DNA of 50,115 nucleotides from Chloroflexota bacterium (GCA_024275635.1 JAJRYT010000172.1:1-50115); one strand, 5' to 3'. Shown: positions 36,061-44,560, numbered from the stretch's first letter. Notes: generated by a model from the sequence alone, not told the origin. Translations and numbers: made by a program.

Positions 36061-36846
36061 TTAGCCGTTTTCTAGCTTATTTCCCTGCCTCTGCCGGGCG
36101 GCTTCAAAAAGAATGACGGCCGCGGCCATGGCTGCATTCAGGGATTCGGTGGCCGCCTGCATGGGAATATGAATGGTTCCCGTTGCCAGATGCCGCGCCT
36201 GTTCCCCGGCGCCGCTGGCTTCGCCGCCAATGATGAGGGCGGAAGGGGGGAGCCAGGAAACGGCCGTATACGCCGCCTCCCCGTCTGCTGCCGCCAGCCA
36301 GACCGGCATCCCGGCCGTCAACTGTCTGATTTCATCCCAATTTACCGTCTGAATTGCCAGCCGTAAGTGAGCGCCCATGCCGCCGCGTACAGCTTTTGGG
36401 TTGTAAGCATCCACACAGCCCGGCCCCAACAAGACCCCATCGACTCCGGCGGCGCCAGCCGTGCGCAGCATCGTTCCCAGGTTTCCCGGATTGGCTACTC
36501 CATCCAGAATGAGCAGTAAAAAAGGGTTGTCCGGCAGCGGGCGCGGCTGCACAGGCAGAACAGCCAGAATGCCGGGGGGCGTTTGCGTGTCGCTCATCGC
36601 GGCCATGACGGGATCCGTTACGACTTGTTTGGAGCCGCCCAATTGGTGTAAAATGTGGGTGTTAACGGCTGTGTTCAGCCATGCTTCTGTATAAAATACA
36701 AGGTCAGGTGTGCGCGCCAACTGAACCAGATCCGATACCCAGCGCGTCCCTTCAATCACAAACGCCCTTTCTCGGGTGCGAAATCGTTTTTCCGCTTGTA
36801 ACCGTCGCACATATTTTATTTTGGCATTGGCAAGGCTGCTGATCAT
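36061..36846 (-). CDS. SpoU/TrmH-family RNA 2'-O-methyltransferase
   Basis: 261 residues, leftward. An N-terminal substrate-binding region (ANAKIKYVRRLQ, RERAFVIEG) precedes the SPOUT knot domain with NPGNLGTMLRTA near 123, IIGGEASGAG near 206 and IPMQAATESLNAAMAAAV near 227, the three SpoU motifs. It most likely methylates ribose in rRNA (RlmB/TsnR-like) or tRNA; the site cannot be read from sequence. It sits apart from the polysaccharide genes. Confidence 0.92.
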   Translation of the reverse strand: MISSLANAKIKYVRRLQAEKRFRTRERAFVIEGTRWVSDLVQLARTPDLVFYTEAWLNTAVNTHILHQLGGSKQVVTDPVMAAMSDTQTPPGILAVLPVQPRPLPDNPFLLLILDGVANPGNLGTMLRTAGAAGVDGVLLGPGCVDAYNPKAVRGGMGAHLRLAIQTVNWDEIRQLTAGMPVWLAAADGEAAYTAVSWLPPSALIIGGEASGAGEQARHLATGTIHIPMQAATESLNAAMAAAVILFEAARQRQGNKLENG

Positions 36847-36936
36847 CTTGACATTATTGTATCCTTTTTAACAGGTGCGGGTTAGTATACATGTGAGGGT
36901 GGGCATAGTTGGAGTGAATGAGAATGGAGGATGCGT

Positions 36937-37770
36937 ATGAAGCAAATAAAAGCGTTATATAGACTGAGCCGGCCGTTGACTTCCTTGAGCGGCGCGTTAG
37001 CGGTGTTGTTAGGCGGCTATGTGTCCGGAACCGGCGCCTGGAATGAGGTTATTTTGGCCTGCTTGGCGACGTTTTTGGTCGCCGGTTCGGCGAATGCCTG
37101 GAATGATTATCTGGATGTGGAGATTGATCGGGTGAATCAGCCGAAACGGCCGTTACCCGCCGGGCATATCAGCTTACGCCAGGCCAAGCTCTTCTCCCTG
37201 GGAACAGGCAGTATTTCCTTACTCATGGCGGCCTTCATAAACTGGCCCGCTTTCTTGATCGTATTGACGTCAAATACTCTATTGTTTATTTATTCCTGGC
37301 GGTTGAAAAGCACGGTCCTCATGGGCAATGCGACTGTGGCGGCCATTTCAGCCATGAGCGCTATATTTGGCGGCGTGGCCGCCGGGAACGTGTTGCCGAC
37401 CTTGTGGCTGGCCGTCATCATTGCCACAGCCATCATGGGGCGGGAAGTGTTGAAGACATTGGCCGATTATGAGGGGGATTTGCGCCAGCGCTGCCGCACG
37501 ATATCCACTGTGTGGGGAAAGCGGGCGGCGCGAATTGTCTTTTACTGTCTGGCTGGGGCGACGGTTATCGTCATGCTGCTGCCCTACCTGTTGGATGTGT
37601 ATCGTCCGGTATATGCTTATGTCGTTGCCTTGGGCGTCTACCCGGTTGTGCTTTATATTTTGATGAAGGTTTCACGATACCGTACCGGGCCGCAGTTGGA
37701 AAAATTGAGCCAGTTGATGAAGTATGATTTTCTGGTCTGGTTTTTGGCGGTGGTTTTAGGCGCGGCGTAA
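36937..37770 (+). CDS. UbiA-family prenyltransferase
   Basis: 277 residues with about eight or nine transmembrane helices. The first Asp-rich motif is NDYLDVEIDRVNQPKRPLPAG near 59-79 and the second is DYEGDLRQRCRTIS near 183. These bind Mg-prenyl diphosphate. The pattern fits the geranylgeranylglycerol-phosphate or chlorophyll-synthase-like branch of UbiA, but the acceptor is not determined. GGAGG lies 6 bases before ATG 36937 but directly abuts ATG 36931, which decides the start. Confidence 0.9.
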   Translation: MKQIKALYRLSRPLTSLSGALAVLLGGYVSGTGAWNEVILACLATFLVAGSANAWNDYLDVEIDRVNQPKRPLPAGHISLRQAKLFSLGTGSISLLMAAFINWPAFLIVLTSNTLLFIYSWRLKSTVLMGNATVAAISAMSAIFGGVAAGNVLPTLWLAVIIATAIMGREVLKTLADYEGDLRQRCRTISTVWGKRAARIVFYCLAGATVIVMLLPYLLDVYRPVYAYVVALGVYPVVLYILMKVSRYRTGPQLEKLSQLMKYDFLVWFLAVVLGAA

Positions 37771-37788
37771 GAGAAAGGCAGAAATCAG

Positions 37789-37827
37789 AAAACAGAAGGA
37801 TGAAATCATTTCATCCTTCTGTTTTTT
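37789..37827. terminator. Bidirectional terminator between ubiA-like and ppk genes
   Basis: A 17-base-pair perfect stem, 37789-37805 with 37809-37825, with a 3-base loop and T/A runs on both ends. It serves the rightward prenyltransferase and the leftward ppk gene. The ppk stop codon (37811-37813) lies inside the stem. Confidence 0.92.
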
Positions 37828-39655
37828 CTTCGATGGGTGTTGGCAATTGGGGGGGGGGCGGGGGCTGGGAACGGCCGTTCAAAAACCACATTTGGCTGTT
37901 AAACAACGGTTCCGACTCAGCCGCTGTTAATTGGCAGGGAATGTAGGTTCCATCTGCCTGCAAGATATGCCCCTTTTCCGTGTCATTCAAGCCAATATTG
38001 AGAATATTATCCACAATATCCCGGCGCATTTCCGGGTCTTCGATGGGGAACAAGACCTCTACTCGCCGGTCGATATTACGGGGCATTAAATCAGCGCTGC
38101 CGATGTACATGGCTGAATCGCCCCGATTATGAAAATAGTAAATGCGGCTGTGTTCCAAAAAACGGCCGACAACACTAATAACCCGGATATTGTCACTCAC
38201 ACCCGGCACACCTGGACGCAGGCAGCAAATACCGCGAATATTCAAGTCAATTGGCACGCCCGCTTGCGAGGCCCGGTATAACGCTTGAATCATCTCTCTG
38301 TCTACCAGGGCATTGGCTTTCATGATGATGTATCCTTGGGAGCCATGTTTTGTTTCCCGTTCAATTAGCGCCAGCAGCTTGGCGCGCAAATTAGCCGGCG
38401 CCACCAGGAATTTACGATACTCAGCCTGTTTTGAATAGCCGGTAAGGTAATTGAACAAGTCGGAAGCGTCGGCTCCCATCGCCTCATTCGCGGTCATAAA
38501 CCCCAAATCCGTGTAGATGCGCGCCGTAAAGGTATTGTAATTGCCGGTAGCCACATGGATGTAACGATGCGTGCCATCAGGCTCTTTGCGAACAACCAAG
38601 CATAATTTACAATGCGTTTTTAGACCAATGAGGCCGTAAACGACATGAACGCCGGCCCGTTCCAGCGCGCGCGCCCATTCAATATTGCTTTCCTCATCAA
38701 ACCGGGCTTTTAACTCCACCAATACCGTTACCTGTTTGCCATTCTCCCGTGCTTTCATCAACGCTTGCACGATTGCCGGGTTGGGGCCTACCCGGTACAG
38801 CGTTTGTTTGATGGCTAAGACATTGGGGTCGGTAGCGGCCGTTTCCACAAACTCCACAACCGGCAAAAAACTCTCATAAGGATGATGCAGCAGCACATCC
38901 TGCCGCTTTAAAATACGAAAAATATTCTCATCCGTTTGCAATGGAGCCGGTAAACTTGGTATCAGCGTTTCATCTTTGAGTTCGGGCCGATCTAACCCAT
39001 GCAATTCCCATAAACTGTTCAATCCAAGCGGACCTTTAACCGGATACATATCATTAACGCCAATGCGTAAATTGGTCATGAGAATGTTGCGGATATTTTC
39101 TGATGTATCCTCGGCAATACCCAGGCGCACTACCGAGCCAAAGTGACGCTGCCGCAAATTCTTTTCCATCGTCAGCAGCAGGTCGTCGGCTTCTTCCTCT
39201 TGGATTTCCATATCCGTGTTACGTGTTATCCGGAAAGGGTAGGCGGCGACAATTTCCATGCCGGGGAACAGCCTGTCCAGATTGGCGGCAATGACTTGTT
39301 CCATGAGGGCGAATTTTTGCACGGATGGCTTTGATAACTCGTCTGGGTCATAGGGTTTGAGCGGTACAAATCGGGGCAATGTTGAGGGCACTTTTACGCG
39401 CGCAAAGTGTGTTTCCCCAGCGTCTGGATCGCGGATTTCTACGGCCAGATTCAAGCTCAGGTTGGAAATATGGGGTAACGGATGGCCGGGGTCAAAAGCG
39501 AGCGGGGTTAAGACGGGGAATATCTCCCGCTCAAAATAATTGCTGAGTTTCTTTTGGTGGCGCTTTTTGAACTCTTCGTAGCTTAAAATTCGAATACCGA
39601 CCTCTACTAACTGCGGGTAGAGGTGTTCATGCCAGCAGTTCATTGCTGTCTCCAC
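37811..39655 (-). CDS. ppk1: Polyphosphate kinase 1, main part (after an in-frame stop)
   Basis: About 614 residues, leftward, covering the middle and both C-terminal PPK1 domains. The catalytic histidines are present: KTHCKLCLVVR and RFLEHSRIYYF. Typical blocks FPVLTPLAFDPGHP and LDRLFPGMEI are also seen. PPK1 makes polyphosphate from ATP. The N-terminal ~102 residues lie upstream in the same frame but are separated by TAA at 39659-39661. The first possible restart is GTG at 39655, two codons after the stop. The C-terminus has a poly-Pro run encoded by a G10 tract (37849-37858). Confidence 0.85.
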   Translation of the reverse strand: METAMNCWHEHLYPQLVEVGIRILSYEEFKKRHQKKLSNYFEREIFPVLTPLAFDPGHPLPHISNLSLNLAVEIRDPDAGETHFARVKVPSTLPRFVPLKPYDPDELSKPSVQKFALMEQVIAANLDRLFPGMEIVAAYPFRITRNTDMEIQEEEADDLLLTMEKNLRQRHFGSVVRLGIAEDTSENIRNILMTNLRIGVNDMYPVKGPLGLNSLWELHGLDRPELKDETLIPSLPAPLQTDENIFRILKRQDVLLHHPYESFLPVVEFVETAATDPNVLAIKQTLYRVGPNPAIVQALMKARENGKQVTVLVELKARFDEESNIEWARALERAGVHVVYGLIGLKTHCKLCLVVRKEPDGTHRYIHVATGNYNTFTARIYTDLGFMTANEAMGADASDLFNYLTGYSKQAEYRKFLVAPANLRAKLLALIERETKHGSQGYIIMKANALVDREMIQALYRASQAGVPIDLNIRGICCLRPGVPGVSDNIRVISVVGRFLEHSRIYYFHNRGDSAMYIGSADLMPRNIDRRVEVLFPIEDPEMRRDIVDNILNIGLNDTEKGHILQADGTYIPCQLTAAESEPLFNSQMWFLNGRSQPPPPPQLPTPIEEKTEG

Positions 39656-39658
39656 TAA

Positions 39659-39967
39659 TTAGCTGACGATTTTGTAGATTGCGGCTAACTGTTCACGAGG
39701 GGTCAGCCCGTCGGGGGGGCGTTTGGTGATGCCCAGCATCATTTGCTGCTTGAGGCCGGAGACGCGCACCATGAAGAATTCGTTTAGGTTGCTGCTAAAA
39801 ATTGCCAGGAATTTGACTCGTTCCAGCAGGGGGTGGTTTTCGTTAAAACTTTCGTTGAGAACGCGCCGGTTGAATTCGAGCTGGCTGAGTTCGCGGTTGA
39901 TATAAAGCTCAGGGTCTTCAAGATTTGTTTCTGGTTTGGATAGTGGCAGCAATTCGTTTTCGGACAT
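39659..39967 (-). CDS. ppk1: Polyphosphate kinase 1, N-terminal part (ends at an in-frame stop)
   Basis: 102 residues that match the start of PPK1: [16 protein letters not shown] and [20 protein letters not shown], the conserved N-domain motifs. It ends ...AIYKIVS-stop, where intact homologues carry on through a helix, and the next codons continue the homologous frame. A single change (for example GAA or CAA to TAA) explains the break. If both parts are translated, the enzyme could still assemble from two chains; otherwise polyphosphate synthesis by this gene is lost, or the base is an error. Confidence 0.8.
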   Translation of the reverse strand: MSENELLPLSKPETNLEDPELYINRELSQLEFNRRVLNESFNENHPLLERVKFLAIFSSNLNEFFMVRVSGLKQQMMLGITKRPPDGLTPREQLAAIYKIVS

Positions 39968-39987
39968 GTTTTCTCTCGCAAAGAAAG

Positions 39988-40112
39988 GCGATTAAAATCG
40001 CGGCTGCGGTTACAAAGACCGCCTGTGTGGTCTGGTTTTAGGCGGCGAAGGCTAACTTTGTAACCGTAGGTGCAGTTTTTAACTACTTTGCAGGTTTCTA
40101 TGCCTGCAAAGT
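39988..40112. repeat. Cluster of three intergenic hairpins
   Basis: GCGATT-AA-AATCGC at 39988-40001, an 11-base inverted repeat CGGTTACAAAG/CTTTGTAACCG at 40007-40017 and 40056-40066, and ACTTTGCAGG/CCTGCAAAGT at 40085-40094 and 40103-40112. They fill the spacer 39968-40253 between two leftward genes, where I see no gene. The first is related to the hairpins at 33235 and 44593. Confidence 0.75.
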
Positions 40113-40253
40113 GTCAGCATAAAAGATAGTATTACTTTAATGGGGAATAGGGTTCTTGTCTAGTGTCAGGCGGAGATGAGGCAGCTTGTCAACCGTAGAA
40201 GCAAGCGACTCAGCTTGCAAGCGCAAACCAGTAGTTTGTGACTACAATCTCCT

Positions 40254-41027
40254 TCAATTCATAAAATCCTGACTTGCCAGGTAATCTATCACCTTTTTAG
40301 AAAATGCCTGGTGTGATTCGCGGGTGTATTTAACTGTTGTATACACTTGTGCCAGATTCTCCACGCCCGACTCTTCAATCATCTGCCGCAGGCGCGGAGC
40401 GCTCATGTAACGTTGCCATCCCTTTACGTCGCGCTCACGGTAAATATCTCGGATGCATTCATCTGAATAATCGTGATAAGTTTCATTGTGAACTAACCCT
40501 GCCAGCGGCAGACGGTCGCTGGGAGCCGGGTCTTCGGCGGGATAGCCCAGCGAGAAGCCGACGACGGGAACCACATTCGGCGGCAGTTGTAAAATACGGC
40601 CGATTTCATCACAATTAGCTAATGTGCTGCCCATGTAACAGATGCCCAACCCTTTCGATTCGGCCGCCATGACCACATTCTGGGACACCAGGATGGCGTC
40701 AATTGCCGCAACCATGAAGCTCATGAAATTATCGAAATTATCTGGCGCATCATTGAGCTTAAGCCAGTGTCGCATCCGATGGAAATCGGCGCAAAATGTG
40801 AGCAAAACCGGCGCATCCAGCGCCATATTTTGTTTCATGTGCGGGATGTATAACTGTTCGCGCAGCGCCCGGTCGCGGGTGACGATGATGGAATAGGTTT
40901 GCATATTGCCCGATGAAGAAGCGCGAATGCCGGCTGCCAAAATTTCAGTGAGCAGTGCATCGGGAACCGGGTCTGGTTTGTATTCACGGATGGAACGATG
41001 CTGGTGGATGCGATCTAAGACTGTCAT
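40254..41027 (-). CDS. Nitroreductase-family FMN oxidoreductase (NfsA/FRP-like)
   Basis: 257 residues, leftward. FMN-phosphate binding block HQHRSIREYKPDPVP at the N-terminus, SSSGNMQTYSIIV near 37, GICYMGSTL near 130 and VGFSLGYPAE near 155, then the longer C-terminal part (KGWQRYMSAPRLRQM) typical of the NfsA/flavin-reductase group. It would reduce nitro or quinone compounds with NAD(P)H. ATG 41027 follows a GGAG site by 10 bases; an upstream ATG at 41042 is possible. Confidence 0.88.
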   Translation of the reverse strand: MTVLDRIHQHRSIREYKPDPVPDALLTEILAAGIRASSSGNMQTYSIIVTRDRALREQLYIPHMKQNMALDAPVLLTFCADFHRMRHWLKLNDAPDNFDNFMSFMVAAIDAILVSQNVVMAAESKGLGICYMGSTLANCDEIGRILQLPPNVVPVVGFSLGYPAEDPAPSDRLPLAGLVHNETYHDYSDECIRDIYRERDVKGWQRYMSAPRLRQMIEESGVENLAQVYTTVKYTRESHQAFSKKVIDYLASQDFMN

Positions 41028-41148
41028 TAAGATGATCTCCATTTTTCCCTGTTTGTTGATGGACTTAATTTTAACAGGCTATAATGAAGCTACAATATCT
41101 TAATGAATTTAAGAGGCGTTCATGGGTTAATACCCACTACCAGGAATG

Positions 41149-41214
41149 AAACCAACCTCCGGGAGGTTTTTGGCGTTGCTGGGGCTGCTGAAGAAGCCTC
41201 CCGGAGGTTAGTTT
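41149..41214. repeat. Inverted repeat with AACCT/AGGTT arms
   Basis: Arms of about 18 bases (41150-41167 and 41197-41214) pair with one mismatch; the core AACCTCCGGGAGG is exact. The arm is a gapped palindrome like the arm at 33290, so both appear to belong to one intergenic repeat family. It lies between the nitroreductase promoter region and a gene remnant. Confidence 0.75.
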
Positions 41215-41230
41215 ACATAGGGGTGATTTG

Positions 41231-41410
41231 ATGTCTGACAAGAGCAGTCTGCCGCCTTTTACCGTCATGCGCCGCAAAGATCGGGCTGTTAATGATGAAG
41301 TTTGGATTGGCGCTTTGCTGCACCGGGCGCCCTTTGGGGTGTTGGCAATGGTGTGGGAGGAGCGGCCGTTTGCGGTCGCCCGTAATTTTGCCGGCCGTTT
41401 TCCGCATTGA
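41231..41410 (+). pseudogene. 5' remnant of a pyridoxamine 5'-phosphate oxidase-like (NimA-type) gene
   Basis: 59 codons read MRRKDRAVNDEVWIGALLHR and APFGVLAMVWEERPF, which match the start of the split-barrel flavin-binding PNPOx-like/NimA family (about 150-220 residues). The similarity ends near 41385, and the frame closes at 41408. No continuation of the domain is visible in any forward frame downstream, so the 3' part is deleted or replaced. Family assignment is from memory of the conserved RRKDRAV start. Confidence 0.6.
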
Positions 41411-41557
41411 TATTGATAAGTGGAGCGGCAAACAAAAGAAAGCGCCCGACAGTGTGGTTTCGTAATGGAGGCCACACAATGAGAGTAGGAATTTTGAACG
41501 CCAAAAGGGTATGGTTTTGGCGTAAAAACGTTTGATATTTTTCAAACAAAATCATGG

Positions 41558-41785
41558 ATGACCGGGAAGCTGGAGCAATGTGCGCTTTATTTTGCCCATC
41601 AAGATCAGGCGCTGCGGCTGCCACCGGGAGCGGAGTTGTTGGGTGGCAGCGCGTTTTGTCCGAATGCGCTTTTTATTGCCTCTCTCCAAAATATCACCCC
41701 CGATAATCAACTGGTTGGCCAATGGATTGTTAACTTTCTTAGGGTTCGTTCAAAATTAACTTTGCAGTTTGCTGGTAATTGGTAA
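41558..41785 (+). other. Unassigned short ORF in the repeat-rich zone
   Basis: A 75-codon frame with no recognised motif apart from a LPPGAELLGG stretch. Its 3' end runs into the MITE-like element at 41738, so the last ~16 codons are repeat-derived. It has GC content like coding DNA in its first two thirds and could be a fragment of a broken gene, but no start-site evidence supports expression. The zone 41043-42104 otherwise holds only repeats and the remnant at 41231. Confidence 0.2.
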
Positions 41786-41868
41786 TTGAGTAACCAGGTA
41801 ATTACCAGTTACCAATTACCTGGTTACAATTTTTCAAACGCCAAAGTTATAAACGAACGTGCCCTTAG
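41738..41868. repeat. MITE-like palindromic element (complete copy)
   Basis: The left arm starts CTTAGGG-TTCGTT at 41738 and the right arm ends AACGAACGTGCCCTTAG at 41868. The arms pair imperfectly over about 35 bases, including AACTTTG-C(A/C)GTTTG. The centre is a palindromic run of GGTAATTG/CAATTACC units. The right half is nearly identical to 223-281. No transposase is inside, as expected for a non-autonomous element. I could not define a target-site duplication. Confidence 0.65.
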
Positions 41869-41911
41869 CGGGGATTAACGAACGGTGGTTTATTATTGAG
41901 ATTAGGGAATT

Positions 41912-42002
41912 CAGTAGATCCAGTTTTGGCAGCGAATTGACGCGAATTAACACGAAAATTAGCGAGAATTCGTATAATTCGTTGCAGATTTTGGATCTAC
42001 TG
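41912..42002. repeat. Long imperfect inverted repeat before the DUF389 gene
   Basis: The ends CAGTAGATCC (41912) and GGATCTACTG (ending 42002) are exact complements, and pairing continues imperfectly inward through (C/A)(A/G)CGAATT blocks for about 37 bases. The inner part resembles the CACGAATT-type element at 9433-9500. A run of nine G (42007-42015) follows it. The rest of the spacer up to 42104 shows nothing further. Confidence 0.65.
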
Positions 42003-42104
42003 AGATGGGGGGGGGATGTGTCCCCATTTTCCTTCTCCGCTGATTTTGCCGCTTCGCTTCGGGGCAGTTTCCTAATCTTCAATTAATGCTTATACTTGGG
42101 TTTG

Positions 42105-44357
42105 ATGAAGATAATCGAGGGATCGTTACCTGAGGAGCAGCGCTGGCGGGTGCTGGTCCTCCTCATGCCAGAGCAACTGTTGGGCAAGACCTGGCAGTTA
42201 GGCCAGGCATTGGCGCGGGCGAATAATGGCGATTTGATAACGGCCGTTATCATCAGCGACAACAGCGACTCTCAATTAGAAGCGGCCCGGCAGATGATTG
42301 TCAAAACCCAAGAAGCAGCAGCCGAGAACGGCCGTTACCATCCTCTCATTGTACAGGTCACCGATTATGGCAAAGGAATTGTCAAACTAATAGATCGGAT
42401 TGGCGTAGACTTGTTGCTTACCCATGCCGACGGCCCGGCCTGGCAAAATCTCAACAAAATACATTGCGCCGTGGCCGTTGTGCGCGGCGATACAGCCGAA
42501 CGCGCAGCCGTAGAAACATCCGATCCGACTCAACTAAAACGTATCATCGTCCCCACATCCGGCGGCCCCAACACCGTTCATGCCCTTAGCTTCCTCTTGC
42601 CCTTAACGCCGGCCATCAAAGTGATGGCCCTTTACGTTGTTCCGGCGCGTCTTGGTTCCAACGAGGAGGCTTTAGGTCGGGCGCGTTTACGTCAGTTGCT
42701 CAACGTCACAGACGCCGGTTCCCGTATCCAAACCAGAATCATCACCAGCCGCACCGTCATTGATGGCATTGTTGATGCCGCCAGTGACCAATGTGATCTT
42801 GTTGTGATCGGCGCCAGCCGGGAAAGCTCCCTCGATAAGGTTTTGTTTGGCGACATTCCTGGCGCAGTTGTCCGGCAAAGCCATAAACCAGTCATGATTG
42901 TGCGCCAGCCCAAAAGCCATCTGGATAATATGATCGGCGTCCTTTCCTGGCAGCTTGAGAACCTGAAAATCCGGCTGAATTTACAACAACGAACCGAGGT
43001 TTACACACGTATCCGGCGCGGCGCGCGGCCCGACGCCGACTTCTTCATCCTCATCGCTTTGTCGGCCATGATCGCCGCGCTGGGTCTCATCATCAACAGT
43101 CCGGCCGTCGTCATCGGCGCTATGCTGGTGGCGCCGCTCATGTCGCCCATCGTTGGCGCCGGTCTGGCTACAGTTTTGGGGGATACCCGTTTTTTGCGTC
43201 TGTCATTGGGCGCGGTCATTCGTGGCGTTCTGGTGGCCGTTTTTGTGGGCGCATTGGCCGGTCTGGTCTATTTGAACGAGCCGCTTACGGTGGAGCTGCT
43301 GGCGCGCCCGCAACCCACACTCATTGACCTGGCTATTGCCCTTTTTTCCGGGATGGCCGGCGCATACGCCTTATCACACTCCGATGCGGCCGGGGCTTTA
43401 CCCGGCGTAGCCATTGCCGCCGCCCTGGTTCCTCCTTTAGCCACTGCTGGGATTACACTTACAACAGGGTACTATCGAGAATCCTTTGGCGCACTGCTGC
43501 TGTTTACAACGAACTTCGTGGCTATTAGCGCGGCAACGGCGTTGACCTTTCTCATCCTGGGCTTCCGGCCAACGCCGGCCCAGAAAGCGCGGCGGGAAGT
43601 CCAGGCGCGCAGCGTGCGGTTAGCCTTGATGTTGGTCGTCATTGTAGCTTTGCTGCTCACCATTTTTACCTATCGTCTGGCGCAAGACGCGGCTTTGGAG
43701 GCGAAAACACGAGCGGTTGTACAGCAAAGTGTGGCCGATGTCACCGGGGCGCGGATTGTTGCGTCGGATGATTTAATTATTCAGGGTGATATTACGGATG
43801 AAACGGCGCCGTTGGCGATGGATTTGACGGTGCGGTCAACACGCAGCATACCCTATGTCCAGGTGAAGGAGTTGCAAGATGCGATTAGCATTGAATTGCA
43901 GCGGGAAGTGGGACTGACGATGACAGTGATTTTGGTGACGAACCTGGACCCGGAAGTGCCGCCGACACAAACGCCGACGCCGACGCCGACGCAAACCTTC
44001 ACCCCTGGCCCCACGCCCACGCCGACGTTTACGCCTACTCAGCGGCCGACGGATACGCCCACCCCACGGCCAACAGAGACGCTCACACTGACGCCGACGT
44101 TTACGCCTACTTCCACCCCCACGGAGACCACGATTCCGACGGCTACGCCGAGAACGGCCGTTATCACCACTCCCTATGGCCTCAACCTGCGCGCCGAACC
44201 GGGCCGCGAAGCCGACATTCTCGCCTTCCTGCCCGCGGAAACGGTGGTGATTTTGCTTGATGGTCTGGAAACGGCCGATTCCCTTGCCTGGCAGCAAATC
44301 GAGGTAGACGGCCAGATCGGCTGGGTCTCTGCCGAATTTCTGGAATCCGGCCCCTAA
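42105..44357 (+). CDS. DUF389 membrane protein with N-terminal Usp domains and C-terminal SH3 domain
   Basis: About 750 residues in four parts: two UspA-like domains (about 10-130 and 140-270; LKRIIVPTSGGPN, LVVIGASRESSLDKVLFG), a DUF389 membrane region with several helices (about 310-510; NSPAVVIGAMLVAPLMSPI is the hallmark), a helical/beta soluble region, a TPTPT-type Pro-Thr linker (about 620-685), and an extracytoplasmic SH3b domain (LNLRAEPGREADILAFL...GWVSAEFLE). It may sense stress inside and bind wall glycan outside. TTG 42096 is an alternative start; ATG 42105 is preferred. Confidence 0.85.
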   Translation: MKIIEGSLPEEQRWRVLVLLMPEQLLGKTWQLGQALARANNGDLITAVIISDNSDSQLEAARQMIVKTQEAAAENGRYHPLIVQVTDYGKGIVKLIDRIGVDLLLTHADGPAWQNLNKIHCAVAVVRGDTAERAAVETSDPTQLKRIIVPTSGGPNTVHALSFLLPLTPAIKVMALYVVPARLGSNEEALGRARLRQLLNVTDAGSRIQTRIITSRTVIDGIVDAASDQCDLVVIGASRESSLDKVLFGDIPGAVVRQSHKPVMIVRQPKSHLDNMIGVLSWQLENLKIRLNLQQRTEVYTRIRRGARPDADFFILIALSAMIAALGLIINSPAVVIGAMLVAPLMSPIVGAGLATVLGDTRFLRLSLGAVIRGVLVAVFVGALAGLVYLNEPLTVELLARPQPTLIDLAIALFSGMAGAYALSHSDAAGALPGVAIAAALVPPLATAGITLTTGYYRESFGALLLFTTNFVAISAATALTFLILGFRPTPAQKARREVQARSVRLALMLVVIVALLLTIFTYRLAQDAALEAKTRAVVQQSVADVTGARIVASDDLIIQGDITDETAPLAMDLTVRSTRSIPYVQVKELQDAISIELQREVGLTMTVILVTNLDPEVPPTQTPTPTPTQTFTPGPTPTPTFTPTQRPTDTPTPRPTETLTLTPTFTPTSTPTETTIPTATPRTAVITTPYGLNLRAEPGREADILAFLPAETVVILLDGLETADSLAWQQIEVDGQIGWVSAEFLESGP

Positions 44358-44372
44358 ATTTGCCAATGGCAA

Positions 44373-44403
44373 TGTGACAGTCACTTTGGAAGTGACTGTC
44401 ACA
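44373..44403 (+). terminator. Hairpin after the DUF389 gene
   Basis: A perfect 14-base-pair stem (44373-44386 with 44390-44403; TGTGACAGTCACTT) with a 3-base loop, starting 16 bases after the stop. T-rich DNA (TTTGGTTTTT) follows after a few bases, so it is a likely transcription terminator and separates the gene from the tRNA promoter. Confidence 0.7.
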
Positions 44404-44410
44404 TCCAAGT

Positions 44411-44439
44411 TTGGTTTTTGCCGCGAAAATTAGTATAAT
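44411..44439 (+). promoter_or_regulatory. Probable promoter of tRNA-Lys
   Basis: TTGGTT (44411-44416) and a consensus TATAAT (44434-44439) are separated by 17 bases, and the tRNA begins 19 bases after the -10 box. This is a good sigma-70-type arrangement with a weak -35. Confidence 0.6.
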
Positions 44440-44457
44440 CCCGCTCGCTAAAAACGA

Positions 44458-44530
44458 GGCCCTGTAGCTCAACTGGCAGAGCAGTTGACTCTTAATCAAT
44501 TGGTTAGAGGTTCGAGTCCTCTCAGGGTCA
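44458..44530 (+). tRNA. tRNA-Lys (anticodon CTT)
   Basis: A complete 73-base cloverleaf. Acceptor 44458-44464 pairs with 44523-44529 (one G-U), D stem GCTC/GAGC (44467-44470/44479-44482), anticodon stem 44484-44488 with 44496-44500, loop CTCTTAA with anticodon CTT at 44491-44493, T stem AGAGG/CCTCT around TTCGAGT, discriminator A at 44530. CCA is not encoded. Confidence 0.96.
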
Positions 44531-44560
44531 TAGCCTAATGGCGGCGCAAATAATTTCGTA

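Noticed and set aside
39001..39350. Short rightward frames opposite ppk1
   Set aside because: They are antisense to a strongly conserved coding region and show no start signals.
16331..39967. Reassignment of TAA as a sense codon, suggested by two conserved genes with in-frame TAA
   Set aside because: Many genes here end properly at TAA (for example 4299, 8046, 44357), so general recoding is excluded. Local readthrough or mutation is kept as a finding.
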